DNA from: Candidatus Bathyarchaeota archaeon
GTDB taxonomy: Archaea; Thermoproteota; Bathyarchaeia; 40CM-2-53-6
Reading direction: 5' to 3'
Assembly: GCA_005884605.1 (NCBI GenBank)
Contig: VBBE01000234.1
Location: 1-5,177 of the forward strand
Length of the DNA stretch: 5,177 bases
Translations under genes and position numbers: made by a program
Shown: positions 1-5,177 of the stretch, piece after piece
Numbering within the stretch: position 1 is the stretch's first letter
How the letters are laid out: each line of letters starts with the position of its first letter
Notes under the pieces: generated by a model
What the model saw: the letters and a program-made list of their open reading frames with translations, nothing else
Told to the model about the DNA's origin: nothing
Database searches by the model: none

Positions 1-11
1 CGAGAATAGGC

Positions 12-19
12 CTATAAAA
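12..19 (+). promoter_or_regulatory. TATA-like box upstream of the tnpB pseudogene
   Basis: CTATAAAA is close to the archaeal TATA consensus and is preceded by AGGC, which could serve as a BRE-like part. Initiation about 25 bases downstream would begin near 40-45, inside or just after the left inverted repeat and about 60 bases before the likely tnpB start. It could also belong to the flanking DNA rather than the element. Confidence 0.35.
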
Positions 20-37
20 CTGTGGGGTCAAACAGTT
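18..37 (+). repeat. Left-end hairpin with GGGGTCAA loop
   Basis: AACTGT (18-23) and ACAGTT (32-37) form a perfect 6-bp stem around the 8-base loop GGGGTCAA. IS200/IS605 elements carry subterminal hairpins recognised on single-stranded DNA by TnpA. The loop contains the same GGTCAA found at the right end. The role is inferred, and a 6-bp stem alone is modest evidence. Confidence 0.35.
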
Positions 38-46
38 CTGTTAACT
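35..46 (+). repeat. Left copy of 12-bp inverted repeat
   Basis: GTTCTGTTAACT is the exact reverse complement of 1295-1306. The two copies bracket the tnpB pseudogene. IS605-type elements do not normally have long classical inverted repeats, so the pair may instead reflect related subterminal hairpin arms. Confidence 0.6.
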
Positions 47-103
47 TATCCTCAGCTGCCTCTCTGACGTATATGGCGGGTTCTGGCTCTTATCGTTCGT
101 TGT

Positions 104-1300
104 TTGGCTGTCAAGTCGGTCTGGCAATACTATGTTCCACCACGAGAGGTTCTGGTATTGTTGGAAGTGTTCAGGAGAAGGGTCAACGATTCCATAAGCA
201 TCGGTCTAGCGAAACAACGTATCCTCGCTGAGAAAGCTCTCACTACTCTCCTACAGCCAGCTTGCCCAGTATGATTCTCCCAGCTACTACAAGCTCTGCG
301 CCATATCCAGAGCAGCAGGAATACTAGCGTCTAGGAAGAAGTCTCTCAGGAGGGGCTTTCCTACCGCGAGCCCATACGCTGTTAGACAGCAGCTCGTATC
401 ATGCTACGGCTTCAAGACGAAGAATGGAGGACTAGAGATTCCAGTGTCAAGAGGGAAACGTTTGATCATTCGCCTGACCGAGCACACGATAAACGTCATC
501 TCTCAACCGGGAGTCGAGGTTCATTCTTTCACCCTCACCCAGAACAGGCTCTGCCTCTCTATTCCCCACTACGCTACCACACTAGAATGCACTTCCACAG
601 TCGGCGTAGACCGAATCTTCGTAATCTCACGGTTGGAAACGACGAGGAGACCCGTCACCACGACCTCTCGGAGACAGTGCGCATAGCCAGTGCTTCGATG
701 CGCATACTTGCATCTTTCAAACGGGACGATTCGAGGATTAGAAGGGTCATAGCCTCGAAGTATGGAGAGCGTAGAACCGCTAGGACAGGTCATCTACTCC
801 ATACCACCACAAAGACAATTGTTGCAGCAGCGGTCCAACAGAGACAAGCAATCGTTCTGGAAGATATCCGGGGCATACGCTGTCTCTACCGTAAGGGTAA
901 CGGTCAGACCTGAAAGTATCGGGGTAGAATGAACGGATGGAGCTTCAATGAAGCCCAGCGACAGTTAGAGTACAAGGCTAGATGGGTAGGCCTGCCGGTC
1001 CTTCGTCTGTCTAGGCGTGAGACCAGAGGTTCCAGCATGACTTGTCCGAGATGCGGGGAGAGACTCCAATCAGACAAACGACTGGAAAGAAAACTCTGGT
1101 GCGGAAAATGTCGAGTGGTTATGGACCGGGACAGGGTGGCGGCGGTTATCCTGGCTCGGCGGGGACGGGTGAGGTTCGCACGTTCCCGGCCTCTGATAGA
1201 GGCGCAAGGCGGAGCAGTTGAAGCTGTGAAGGGGAACCCGACGACGACGGTAATCCCCGGAGTCGATGCTCCGAAGCTAACTCATCCTACGAGGAGTTAA
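104..1300 (+). pseudogene. tnpB: TnpB family RNA-guided endonuclease, broken by two frameshifts and a stop
   Basis: TnpB is an RNA-guided RuvC-type DNA nuclease encoded by IS200/IS605 and IS607 elements and the ancestor of Cas12. The protein can be followed in pieces. From about 104 (TTG) the frame reads AVKSVWQYYVPPREVLVLLE, continuing to about RILA. Near 225-236 it moves to a second frame (PSYYKLCAISRAAGILASRK, later GGLEIPVSRGKR). At about 614 it returns to the first frame, where one missing A would restore GVDRNLRNLTVG. An in-frame TGA at 911-913 then interrupts GNGQ-stop-KYRGRMNGWSF, and the C-terminal part runs to the TAA at 1298-1300. RuvC residues remain: D of GVDRN, E of VLEDIRGI and D of MDRDRVAA. 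The zinc finger CPRCG...CGKC is also present. The reconstructed length, about 399 residues, fits the family. With three lesions no full-length product is expected; sequencing error cannot be excluded from the sequence alone. Confidence 0.9.
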
Positions 1301-1314
1301 CAGAACCGGGTCAA
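1215..1314 (+). ncRNA. Possible omega RNA scaffold at the right end of the TnpB element
   Basis: Known TnpB systems derive their guide RNA from the 3' end of tnpB through the right end, with the guide coming from the flanking DNA. Here the expected position holds two hairpins: CGGAG/CTCCG at 1258-1273 with a 6-base loop, and TAACTC/GAGTTA at 1278-1299, which includes the stop codon. These are followed by CAGAACCGGGTCAA, where the element probably ends. The guide would then be the roughly 16-20 bases after 1314. Placement rests on family behaviour plus visible hairpins. The 5' limit is arbitrary. Confidence 0.35.
1295..1306 (+). repeat. Right copy of 12-bp inverted repeat
   Basis: AGTTAACAGAAC is the exact reverse complement of 35-46. 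It overlaps the tnpB stop codon and is followed after one base by GGGTCAAAC, which also precedes the left copy. Confidence 0.6.
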
Positions 1315-1388
1315 ACTATCCGATCAATACGGTCGATCATGAAGGATGCGAGTTGATGTCACATGGTATGATTCTTGTTCGGAAACCT

Positions 1389-1408
1389 GCTTGATCAAGC
1401 TTATACGA
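1389..1408 (+). promoter_or_regulatory. Perfect 12-bp palindrome abutting a TATA-like box
   Basis: GCTTGATCAAGC (1389-1400) is a perfect palindrome, immediately followed by TTATACGA, a TATA-like sequence. A dimeric regulator bound there would cover the BRE position. The next plus-strand gene with a clear product is the integrase, more than 200 bases downstream, so the transcript it would control is unclear. Confidence 0.3.
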
Positions 1409-1584
1409 ATGGCGGCTGGGTCTTTGTTTTTGCCGGGGGCCGAACCAGGCCGGGGTTGGCTTGTCCACCGAAGGCCGATCGGATAAGGCGACGGGCTGCA
1501 GACGCGGCTCGTAGCAACCCGCAGTAAACATCCCACGACGGAACCGACCAGAGTAGCTTCTGTCAGACAGAGAAAGGCTGTAAT

Positions 1585-1615
1585 CAGGAATTGGGTTGTT
1601 GGGAACCAATTCCTG
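1585..1615. repeat. 10-bp perfect inverted repeat just before the integrase start
   Basis: CAGGAATTGG (1585-1594) is the exact reverse complement of CCAATTCCTG (1606-1615), separated by 11 bases. As RNA the stem extends outward to 1581/1619 using two G-U pairs, about 14 pairs in total. It ends 6 bases before the GTG start, so it could be a recombinase core site, an operator for autoregulation, or an RNA hairpin that limits translation. No terminator-like T-run follows. Confidence 0.6.
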
Positions 1616-1621
1616 GTTGAC

Positions 1622-2683
1622 GTGCCGGACACCCATCCGTTGTCGGAAGGTGAAAAGGAGAAGGTCTGGCAAATCGTGTACGAAGCAAGTGAGAGAGGCG
1701 TATCCGGACTCCGAAAGGGAACGACTGACCTCTACCAATCCATCAATGCCATGATCGATGCCATGCAAGACCGTGGCGCCGCAGCCTCCACCATTTTCGG
1801 CCACAAATTCAAGCTAGTCAAACTGTTCCGGTACCTGAAGCTAGGAATTGACGAAGACGACCTCAAACAAGCAGTACGACCCATCGATTCTTCAAGAGTA
1901 ACCGACGACAAACAACCCACACGCGAACAGATCAGGAATTGCATCCTGCACGGCACAACGAAACAGAAGGCAATGATCAGCTTCATGGTCTCTACCGGAG
2001 CACGGATCGGAGAGACAGTTCAAGTGAGACTATCGGATATCGAGTTCGACAAGAAACCAGTTATTGTCAGATTTCCCGCACGCAAAACCAAGACTGCCCG
2101 GAAACGATACTCGTTCCTCAGCTCCGAATGCGTAGACCTACTCAAAGCATACACGGCAAGTAGAGAACGAAAAAGTGAATGGCTGTTCGACGGCTGGATC
2201 CCCACAGAGAAACGCAACAATCAAAAAGACAAGCACCTAACAACCTCCTCAGCGTACCTACAGATACGCAGCGTATTCGAGCACCCAAGCGTAAACCTAA
2301 TCCCACCAGGCGCAAGATCCGACAACCACAAGACTGGCCCTGACTTTGGACCACACCAAAGCTATCATCCCCGCGTATTCCGGGGAACCAACCTAACCAT
2401 CACAAAATCCACCGGCTTTCCGGACAGCTACGCAGAATTCCTCGTCGGCCACTCAACCGGCTCGAAAGAGCACTACTACAACGAGGATGAACTAGGAAAG
2501 CTCTGGCTGGAGAAATGTGAGCCAAACTTCTATAATCAGCCCGTTTTCAGGATCCTCTCGAGATCGTGGTTTGGTTGTAGGCTCGTCCCATCCATTTGTC
2601 AGCAATTGTCTGAGCCGAGTCGAGTCCCTTGTTTCATGCCCGGCTCAACCATACATAGAATCCTTCCTTCAATGCATGACTGA
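1622..2683 (+). CDS. Tyrosine recombinase / phage-type integrase
   Basis: Tyrosine recombinases cut and rejoin DNA through a covalent phosphotyrosine intermediate, integrating or excising elements. Residues about 20-85 look like an N-terminal helical core-binding domain. The catalytic domain follows: R128 in TGARIGE, a lysine at K155 or K157 in the hairpin region, R254 in RVFRGTN, H277 in LVGHSTG, and Y286 in KEHYYNEDE. The spacings R254-H277 (23) and H277-Y286 (9) match those I recall for XerD. At the box II histidine position this protein has R251. The GTG at 1622 is chosen because the frame has no earlier start after the stop at 1484; no clear Shine-Dalgarno is visible, although GGTTGA lies close upstream. 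Residues about 305-353 go beyond the usual end of the family and overlap the convergent neighbouring gene, so they may be read-through after loss of the original stop. The 300-base proximity to an IS remnant fits a mobile region. Function is firm at family level; the element it serves is unknown. Confidence 0.87.
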   Translation: MPDTHPLSEGEKEKVWQIVYEASERGVSGLRKGTTDLYQSINAMIDAMQDRGAAASTIFGHKFKLVKLFRYLKLGIDEDDLKQAVRPIDSSRVTDDKQPTREQIRNCILHGTTKQKAMISFMVSTGARIGETVQVRLSDIEFDKKPVIVRFPARKTKTARKRYSFLSSECVDLLKAYTASRERKSEWLFDGWIPTEKRNNQKDKHLTTSSAYLQIRSVFEHPSVNLIPPGARSDNHKTGPDFGPHQSYHPRVFRGTNLTITKSTGFPDSYAEFLVGHSTGSKEHYYNEDELGKLWLEKCEPNFYNQPVFRILSRSWFGCRLVPSICQQLSEPSRVPCFMPGSTIHRILPSMHD

Positions 2684-3299
2684 GAATTGGCAGAATACTC
2701 CTTAGCGCCTCCGCTAGCTCTGATGATACCTTGTCGAGATGAGGGTTCTCTCCAGACTGCAGGCCTTTGATCTCGTTGATCAGCTCTCTAGTCCTTGTTT
2801 CATCCAGAACAACGTCGTCTTCTGGATACGATCTTGCCGGCTTCATTTCCTGAAGGTAACGATATTCACGCGAGAAGAATCCCAGCGCCTTTTGAAGGTC
2901 CTCTTGAGCAGGCTCGCTCAATCCTCCATGAGGGTTAGAGACCATTTCAATCATGGTCAATCGGAGGGGTTCATGTTCATTCTCTCGTCTCGCGACCACA
3001 AAGCGGACCTTGTAAGGGGATGGCCAAGACTCCACTCGAAGCGTTTCCAGTTTCTTCCCGATAGCGTCCATGACTTTCCCGCTTTCATAGTGCAGATTGG
3101 CCTCCTCTTTCGGGACGCGGCTACAATCGGGTCCATCCAGAAAGAGGAAATCCTTGCCCGCGTGCCTAAGCAATCGTTCTATAGTCGGATATTCTCCGGG
3201 ACCAAGCCGCTGGATCAACGTCAGTATTTCCGTGATTTCGTGAGGGGATAGTTCAACCAACGTGGGCGATTCTTTCATCAATTTGACCCATGCTGGCAA
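2634..3299 (-). CDS. Conserved-looking hypothetical protein, 221 residues
   Basis: I do not recognise this protein. It appears soluble: there is no signal peptide or membrane segment, and charged residues are evenly spread, as in real coding sequence. Residues about 15-50 (SPHEITEILTLIQRL onward) and the last 60 residues (TRELINEIKGLQSG, then SSELAEALRSILPILSHAL) look helical, while the middle (YKVRFVVARRENE, then LRLTMIEMV) looks like beta strands. The first possible start is TTG at 3297-3299, four codons after an in-frame TAG; an ATG at 3276-3278 would give 214 residues and may be the true start. Neither has a clear Shine-Dalgarno. A TATA-like box at 3337-3346 fits either start. Its 3' end overlaps the integrase 3' end tail-to-tail by 50 bases. 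It may be cargo of an integrated element or a chromosomal gene; the sequence does not decide this. Confidence 0.72.
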   Translation of the reverse strand: MPAWVKLMKESPTLVELSPHEITEILTLIQRLGPGEYPTIERLLRHAGKDFLFLDGPDCSRVPKEEANLHYESGKVMDAIGKKLETLRVESWPSPYKVRFVVARRENEHEPLRLTMIEMVSNPHGGLSEPAQEDLQKALGFFSREYRYLQEMKPARSYPEDDVVLDETRTRELINEIKGLQSGENPHLDKVSSELAEALRSILPILSHALKEGFYVWLSRA

Positions 3300-3336
3300 G
3301 CCCGAAACCCACTAGCCAGCACTCAGAATCGGCGCC

Positions 3337-3346
3337 TTATGTATAA
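3337..3346 (-). promoter_or_regulatory. TATA-like box of the 221-residue gene
   Basis: On the minus strand this reads TTATACATAA, a good archaeal TATA-like sequence. Initiation about 25-28 bases downstream would fall near 3315, giving a leader of about 16 bases to the TTG start or about 37 bases to the alternative ATG. Confidence 0.5.
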
Positions 3347-3374
3347 CGACCTGCCTTCCATTCTCTAGCCAAAC

Positions 3375-3386
3375 CGCCGCGACAGC
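3375..3386. repeat. 12-bp direct repeat, copy 1
   Basis: CGCCGCGACAGC is repeated exactly at 3399-3410, a 24-base period. Both copies lie upstream of the TATA-like box of the minus-strand gene, where activator sites would be found. The role is unknown. Confidence 0.6.
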
Positions 3387-3398
3387 TGGCTTACATAA

Positions 3399-3410
3399 CG
3401 CCGCGACAGC
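3399..3410. repeat. 12-bp direct repeat, copy 2
   Basis: Exact second copy of CGCCGCGACAGC, 24 bases after the first. The period is a little over two helical turns, so both copies face roughly the same side of the DNA, as expected for paired binding sites. Confidence 0.6.
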
Positions 3411-3515
3411 GAAGATTGAGAACCACCGTCTAGCTCACGAAACTTATTTGTTGGGTTGACCATACACTGGTTGACGACACATAGCGACGATGAAGTCCTC
3501 GACCTTTGAAAACAT

Positions 3516-3554
3516 TAAGTCCCCGCTGTTTCATTGGGGCGGGTCGGGAACTTA
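3516..3554 (+). other. Potential RNA hairpin in the intergenic region
   Basis: TAAGTCCC (3516-3523) can pair with GGG (3546-3548) and ACTTA (3550-3554), leaving A3549 bulged. An inner CGC (3524-3526) can pair with GCG (3539-3541). A TATA-like ACTTATTTG near 3442-3450 on the same strand could start a short transcript near 3475. No known RNA family is recognised. Confidence 0.25.
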
Positions 3555-3643
3555 GTTGGACAATTCTGTCTAGTAAGAATGCTTATCTTTCCGAATCACG
3601 TATAGTAGGCTAGAGAGACCGTGCGCCAAGAAAGCATGGCACA

Positions 3644-5002
3644 TCAGGCTTCTTTTGGCATACGACCCCCATGTCCAACCCTTCCGGCGAATTTGCGAAC
3701 GCCGTAGCGAAACCATAGCAAACGAAATCCAGCGAGCGTAGCCAGGACCACAATACCAGAGAGTGTTGCCCAGGTCGGCAACGATGCGACCAATAATAGA
3801 CAACCTATGAGGCCGAGCCACGAAAATAGGGGTGTTGTCAATCGCTGTTCCTTGCGCAACTGCAAGGCGGAGAAATGAGTGATAATGTACCAGGTAAGTG
3901 TGAATATGCTAGCAACGGCCAACAGCTTTCGAAGGTCGAAGCTCAAGGCCAAAACAAGAACTATCAAGCCTAGGGTCAGAACAGCATTTCGAGGAATGCG
4001 GAATTTCGGGTGTATGGATCCGAGCCAACCGGGAAGTTCATTTGCCTCACCCATCGTATACGCAACTCGCGAGGCGGTTAGAAGATCTCCAACTAGCTCG
4101 CTAAGAGACGCAGTCCAAGCGGCCGCCAGAATTACCAATCCTCCCCAGGTTCCAACTGCTTGAGTCGCCGCTCTGAAAAGAGGCACATCATCTCTTCCCA
4201 TCGACTCCGGACCTAGTACTCCTAGGGTGGTGGCAGCAACAGCTAGGAAAACCACTGCCGCAACCCCAATCCCACCTATGATAGCTATCGGAATCGTCCG
4301 TCGTGGATTCTTGATCTCTCCAGCCATAATTGCAGTTCGCATGAAGCCATCCCAGGTCCAGAAGAATATCGCTGCTCCAGCAAGTACGCCAAAAAGCCCG
4401 TTATCCCCTAATGGATTCGAGAAATGGCTAGGGCTTATCGCGGGGGTGGAAAATGCAACAAAGAGCCCCAACAGAGATACGTTCAGCGCCATGAGAGTGA
4501 TCAACACCTTGGTTGTTAGTTGAACATGAAAGAAGTTGAGGACCATGACAGCGAGAATCACAGCGCCGGCGAACAGCTGTATGGGTAGACCCGGTATTAT
4601 CTGGACTGAATAAGATGCGAATGCGAGGGAAATGACGCTTAGTGAGAAAATCCCCTTCCCAAGATATGCACAACCTGCAATGAATCCGACTGTCTTATGG
4701 TTGAACTCGCGTGACCAGGTAAACGCTCCACCCTCCTTCGGATAGTTCACACCCAGTTGTGCGGCACTAATTCCTGTAGCCAGCGCGATGAGACCTCCCA
4801 GGGTCATAGAAATGAGGATGCCACTGCCCGCCTTCGCTGTCGCTGACCCTAAAGCTCCGAAAATACCCGTCCCAATAATCATCGAGGCCGTCATTAATGT
4901 AGCCGTGCTACGTCCAAGCGTACGCGCCAGCGACGTTCTTGATTCGGGCTTTCCAGATTGTTGTCCTGCTACGACTTGCGAAGGAGTTGGATCCTTGCTC
5001 AT
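3644..5002 (-). CDS. APC-family amino acid permease
   Basis: This is a secondary transporter of the amino acid-polyamine-organocation family in the cytoplasmic membrane, importing or exchanging amino acids or related amines; the substrate cannot be read from the sequence. Its 452 residues fit the family. About 12 membrane segments are visible, roughly at 34-54, 61-83, 104-131, 139-162, 163-186, 201-219, 235-264, 285-311, 339-355, 358-381, 391-408 and 411-431. Family hallmarks are MIIGTGIFG at 41-49 (the broken first helix that binds substrate), YPKEGGAF at 87-94, FFWTWDGF at 213-220 in the sixth helix, and GEIKNPRRTIP at 228-238. The N-terminal 30 residues are polar, hence cytoplasmic. The ATG start fits well and a TATA-like box lies about 32 bases upstream, suggesting a leaderless or near-leaderless message. 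The gene follows another minus-strand gene after 87 bases. No lesions are seen. Confidence 0.95.
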   Translation of the reverse strand: MSKDPTPSQVVAGQQSGKPESRTSLARTLGRSTATLMTASMIIGTGIFGALGSATAKAGSGILISMTLGGLIALATGISAAQLGVNYPKEGGAFTWSREFNHKTVGFIAGCAYLGKGIFSLSVISLAFASYSVQIIPGLPIQLFAGAVILAVMVLNFFHVQLTTKVLITLMALNVSLLGLFVAFSTPAISPSHFSNPLGDNGLFGVLAGAAIFFWTWDGFMRTAIMAGEIKNPRRTIPIAIIGGIGVAAVVFLAVAATTLGVLGPESMGRDDVPLFRAATQAVGTWGGLVILAAAWTASLSELVGDLLTASRVAYTMGEANELPGWLGSIHPKFRIPRNAVLTLGLIVLVLALSFDLRKLLAVASIFTLTWYIITHFSALQLRKEQRLTTPLFSWLGLIGCLLLVASLPTWATLSGIVVLATLAGFRLLWFRYGVRKFAGRVGHGGRMPKEA

Positions 5003-5030
5003 TTTCGACCTAAAGTCCCGAGCTCCATCT

Positions 5031-5038
5031 CATAAGAA
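5031..5038 (-). promoter_or_regulatory. TATA-like box upstream of the permease
   Basis: On the minus strand this reads TTCTTATG, centred about 32 bases before the permease ATG. That spacing would place initiation within about 10 bases of the start codon, as in leaderless archaeal messages. The match to consensus is weak, so co-transcription with the upstream gene is an alternative. Confidence 0.3.
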
Positions 5039-5089
5039 GAGCTATCGAACGCTTGAGCCCAGCAACCCCACATCTTTGTCCATTGACTC

Positions 5090-5177
5090 TTAAACTACGG
5101 GCAACGTCCCGAAAACCTTCGTAAACTTTTCGTCGTCAAAGTCCAAGCCCAATGCCCTTGTAATTTTCACCACGTTC
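5090..5177 (-). CDS. C-terminal end of an unidentified protein (partial)
   Basis: The minus-strand frame entering at 5176 encodes 28 residues, beginning NVVKITRALGLDFDDEK and ending GTLPVV, before a TAA at 5090-5092. The hydrophobic and charged pattern looks like a genuine helical C-terminus, and one of the two other minus frames stops within the stretch. It lies in the same direction as the permease, 87 bases upstream, so the two could be co-transcribed. Too little is present to name it, and the start is outside the window. Confidence 0.5.
   Translation of the reverse strand, partial: NVVKITRALGLDFDDEKFTKVFGTLPVV

Larger units (their letters stand above)
1..1316 (+). mobile_element. Decayed IS200/IS605-type element carrying only tnpB
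   Basis: The region contains a TnpB pseudogene and terminal sequences that resemble element ends. A 12-base sequence, GTTCTGTTAACT at 35-46, recurs as its exact complement AGTTAACAGAAC at 1295-1306. GGGTCAAAC occurs in direct orientation at 25-33 and 1308-1316. IS608-like elements are known to be cut at the right end after TCAA, so the right boundary is probably near 1314; that is inference. The left boundary is less certain and could lie outside the window. No Y1-type tnpA is present, so the element would have depended on a transposase in trans, as many tnpB-only elements do. The element lies 300 bases upstream of an integrase gene, which points to a zone of repeated insertion. Confidence 0.7.
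1317..1621. other. Intergenic stretch between the IS remnant and the integrase
   Basis: No gene is convincing here. A plus-strand open frame from TTG 1375 to TAA 1525-1527 would give 50 residues (GGWVFVFAGGRTRPG in the middle) but has no recognisable relative. The integrase frame is also open from 1487, but without a usable start codon before 1622. The stretch from about 1425 to 1520 is more G+C-rich than its surroundings. It contains a tRNA-Cys-like partial arm pattern (rejected as a tRNA), a perfect palindrome at 1389-1400 and an inverted repeat at 1585-1615, listed separately. Confidence 0.6.
3300..3643. other. Intergenic region between the permease and the 221-residue gene
   Basis: No protein gene is convincing. 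The longest sensible plus-strand start, ATG 3490, reads only 21 residues to TAG at 3553-3555. The region holds the promoter of the minus-strand gene ending at 2634, a 12-bp direct repeat pair, a short GGTTGAC repeat pair at 3454-3460 and 3469-3475, and a possible hairpin at 3516-3554. Beyond the permease stop (minus-strand sense, below 3644) I see no strong poly-T terminator. Confidence 0.6.

Noticed and set aside
22..231. A 69-residue plus-strand open frame with a GTG start.
   Set aside because: The TnpB N-terminus (VWQYYVPPREVL) is encoded in another frame over the same bases, and this frame has no protein-like character.
1474..1507. A tRNA-Cys-like pattern: GCC/AGGC D-arm with GG in the loop, then CTGCAGA as an anticodon loop (GCA) with a partial stem.
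   Set aside because: The anticodon stem has two mismatches, there is no T at position 8, no T-arm (TTCRANY) follows and no acceptor stem pairs. It could be a tRNA fragment but is more likely chance.
1337..1804. A 155-residue minus-strand open frame running from the intergenic region into the integrase.
   Set aside because: It overlaps the well-supported integrase N-terminus in antisense, its sequence is not recognisable, and no promoter was seen.
2600..2650. GAGTCGAGTCCC resembles a tRNA T-loop, which would suit an integrase attachment site.
   Set aside because: The flanking five bases do not form a T-stem and no other tRNA arms are found on either strand.
2739..3251. A 170-residue plus-strand open frame antisense to the 221-residue gene.
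   Set aside because: It is a shadow: the minus-strand protein has the more natural composition and a TATA-like box at its start.
3490..3555. A 21-residue ORF or a C/D box RNA starting near ACGATGA.
   Set aside because: The peptide has no supporting ribosome site or relatives, and no CTGA D box was found downstream at the right distance.
1..5177. CRISPR array, toxin-antitoxin pair or defence operon.
   Set aside because: There is no regular repeat-spacer pattern, no cas gene and no pair of small overlapping genes; the Cas12-like signals all belong to TnpB.

Overview
The window looks archaeal, most probably from a soil-type Nitrososphaera-like thaumarchaeon. Reasons: base composition is near 50% G+C; several gene starts have TATA-like boxes about 25-45 bases upstream and no convincing Shine-Dalgarno; and the transposon gene carries a TnpB of the style I associate with Nitrososphaerales (phrases such as VPPREVL near the N-terminus and GVDAPKLTHPT at the C-terminus). 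This assignment is recall plus inference, not a database result.

Layout. Bases 1 to about 1316 hold a decayed IS200/IS605-type element whose only gene is a TnpB (RNA-guided nuclease) pseudogene. I could trace it from about 104 to 1300 across two frameshifts and one in-frame TGA, with all three RuvC acidic residues and the zinc-binding cysteines still present. Its ends carry a 12-bp inverted repeat and a shared GGGTCAAAC, and its 3' end has hairpins where an omega RNA would lie. No tnpA is visible. Bases 1317-1621 have no convincing gene but contain a perfect 12-bp palindrome next to a TATA-like box and a strong 10-bp inverted repeat ending 6 bases before the next gene.

Bases 1622-2683 encode a tyrosine recombinase/integrase (GTG start) with recognisable catalytic positions, an apparent His-to-Arg change in box II and an odd C-terminal tail. 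The tail overlaps, convergently, the end of an unrecognised 221-residue gene on the minus strand (2634-3299, TTG start). A 344-base gap (3300-3643) holds that gene's TATA-like box, a 12-bp tandem direct repeat and a potential structured RNA. A 452-residue APC-family amino acid permease fills 3644-5002 on the minus strand. The last 88 bases are the C-terminal end of another minus-strand gene.

How it fits together. The left half is mobile DNA: a dead TnpB element beside an integrase, which suggests an integration hotspot or the remains of an integrated element. The right half is chromosomal: a transporter and the tail of its upstream neighbour. The 221-residue gene lies at the junction and could belong to either side. 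I saw no CRISPR array, rRNA or intact tRNA.
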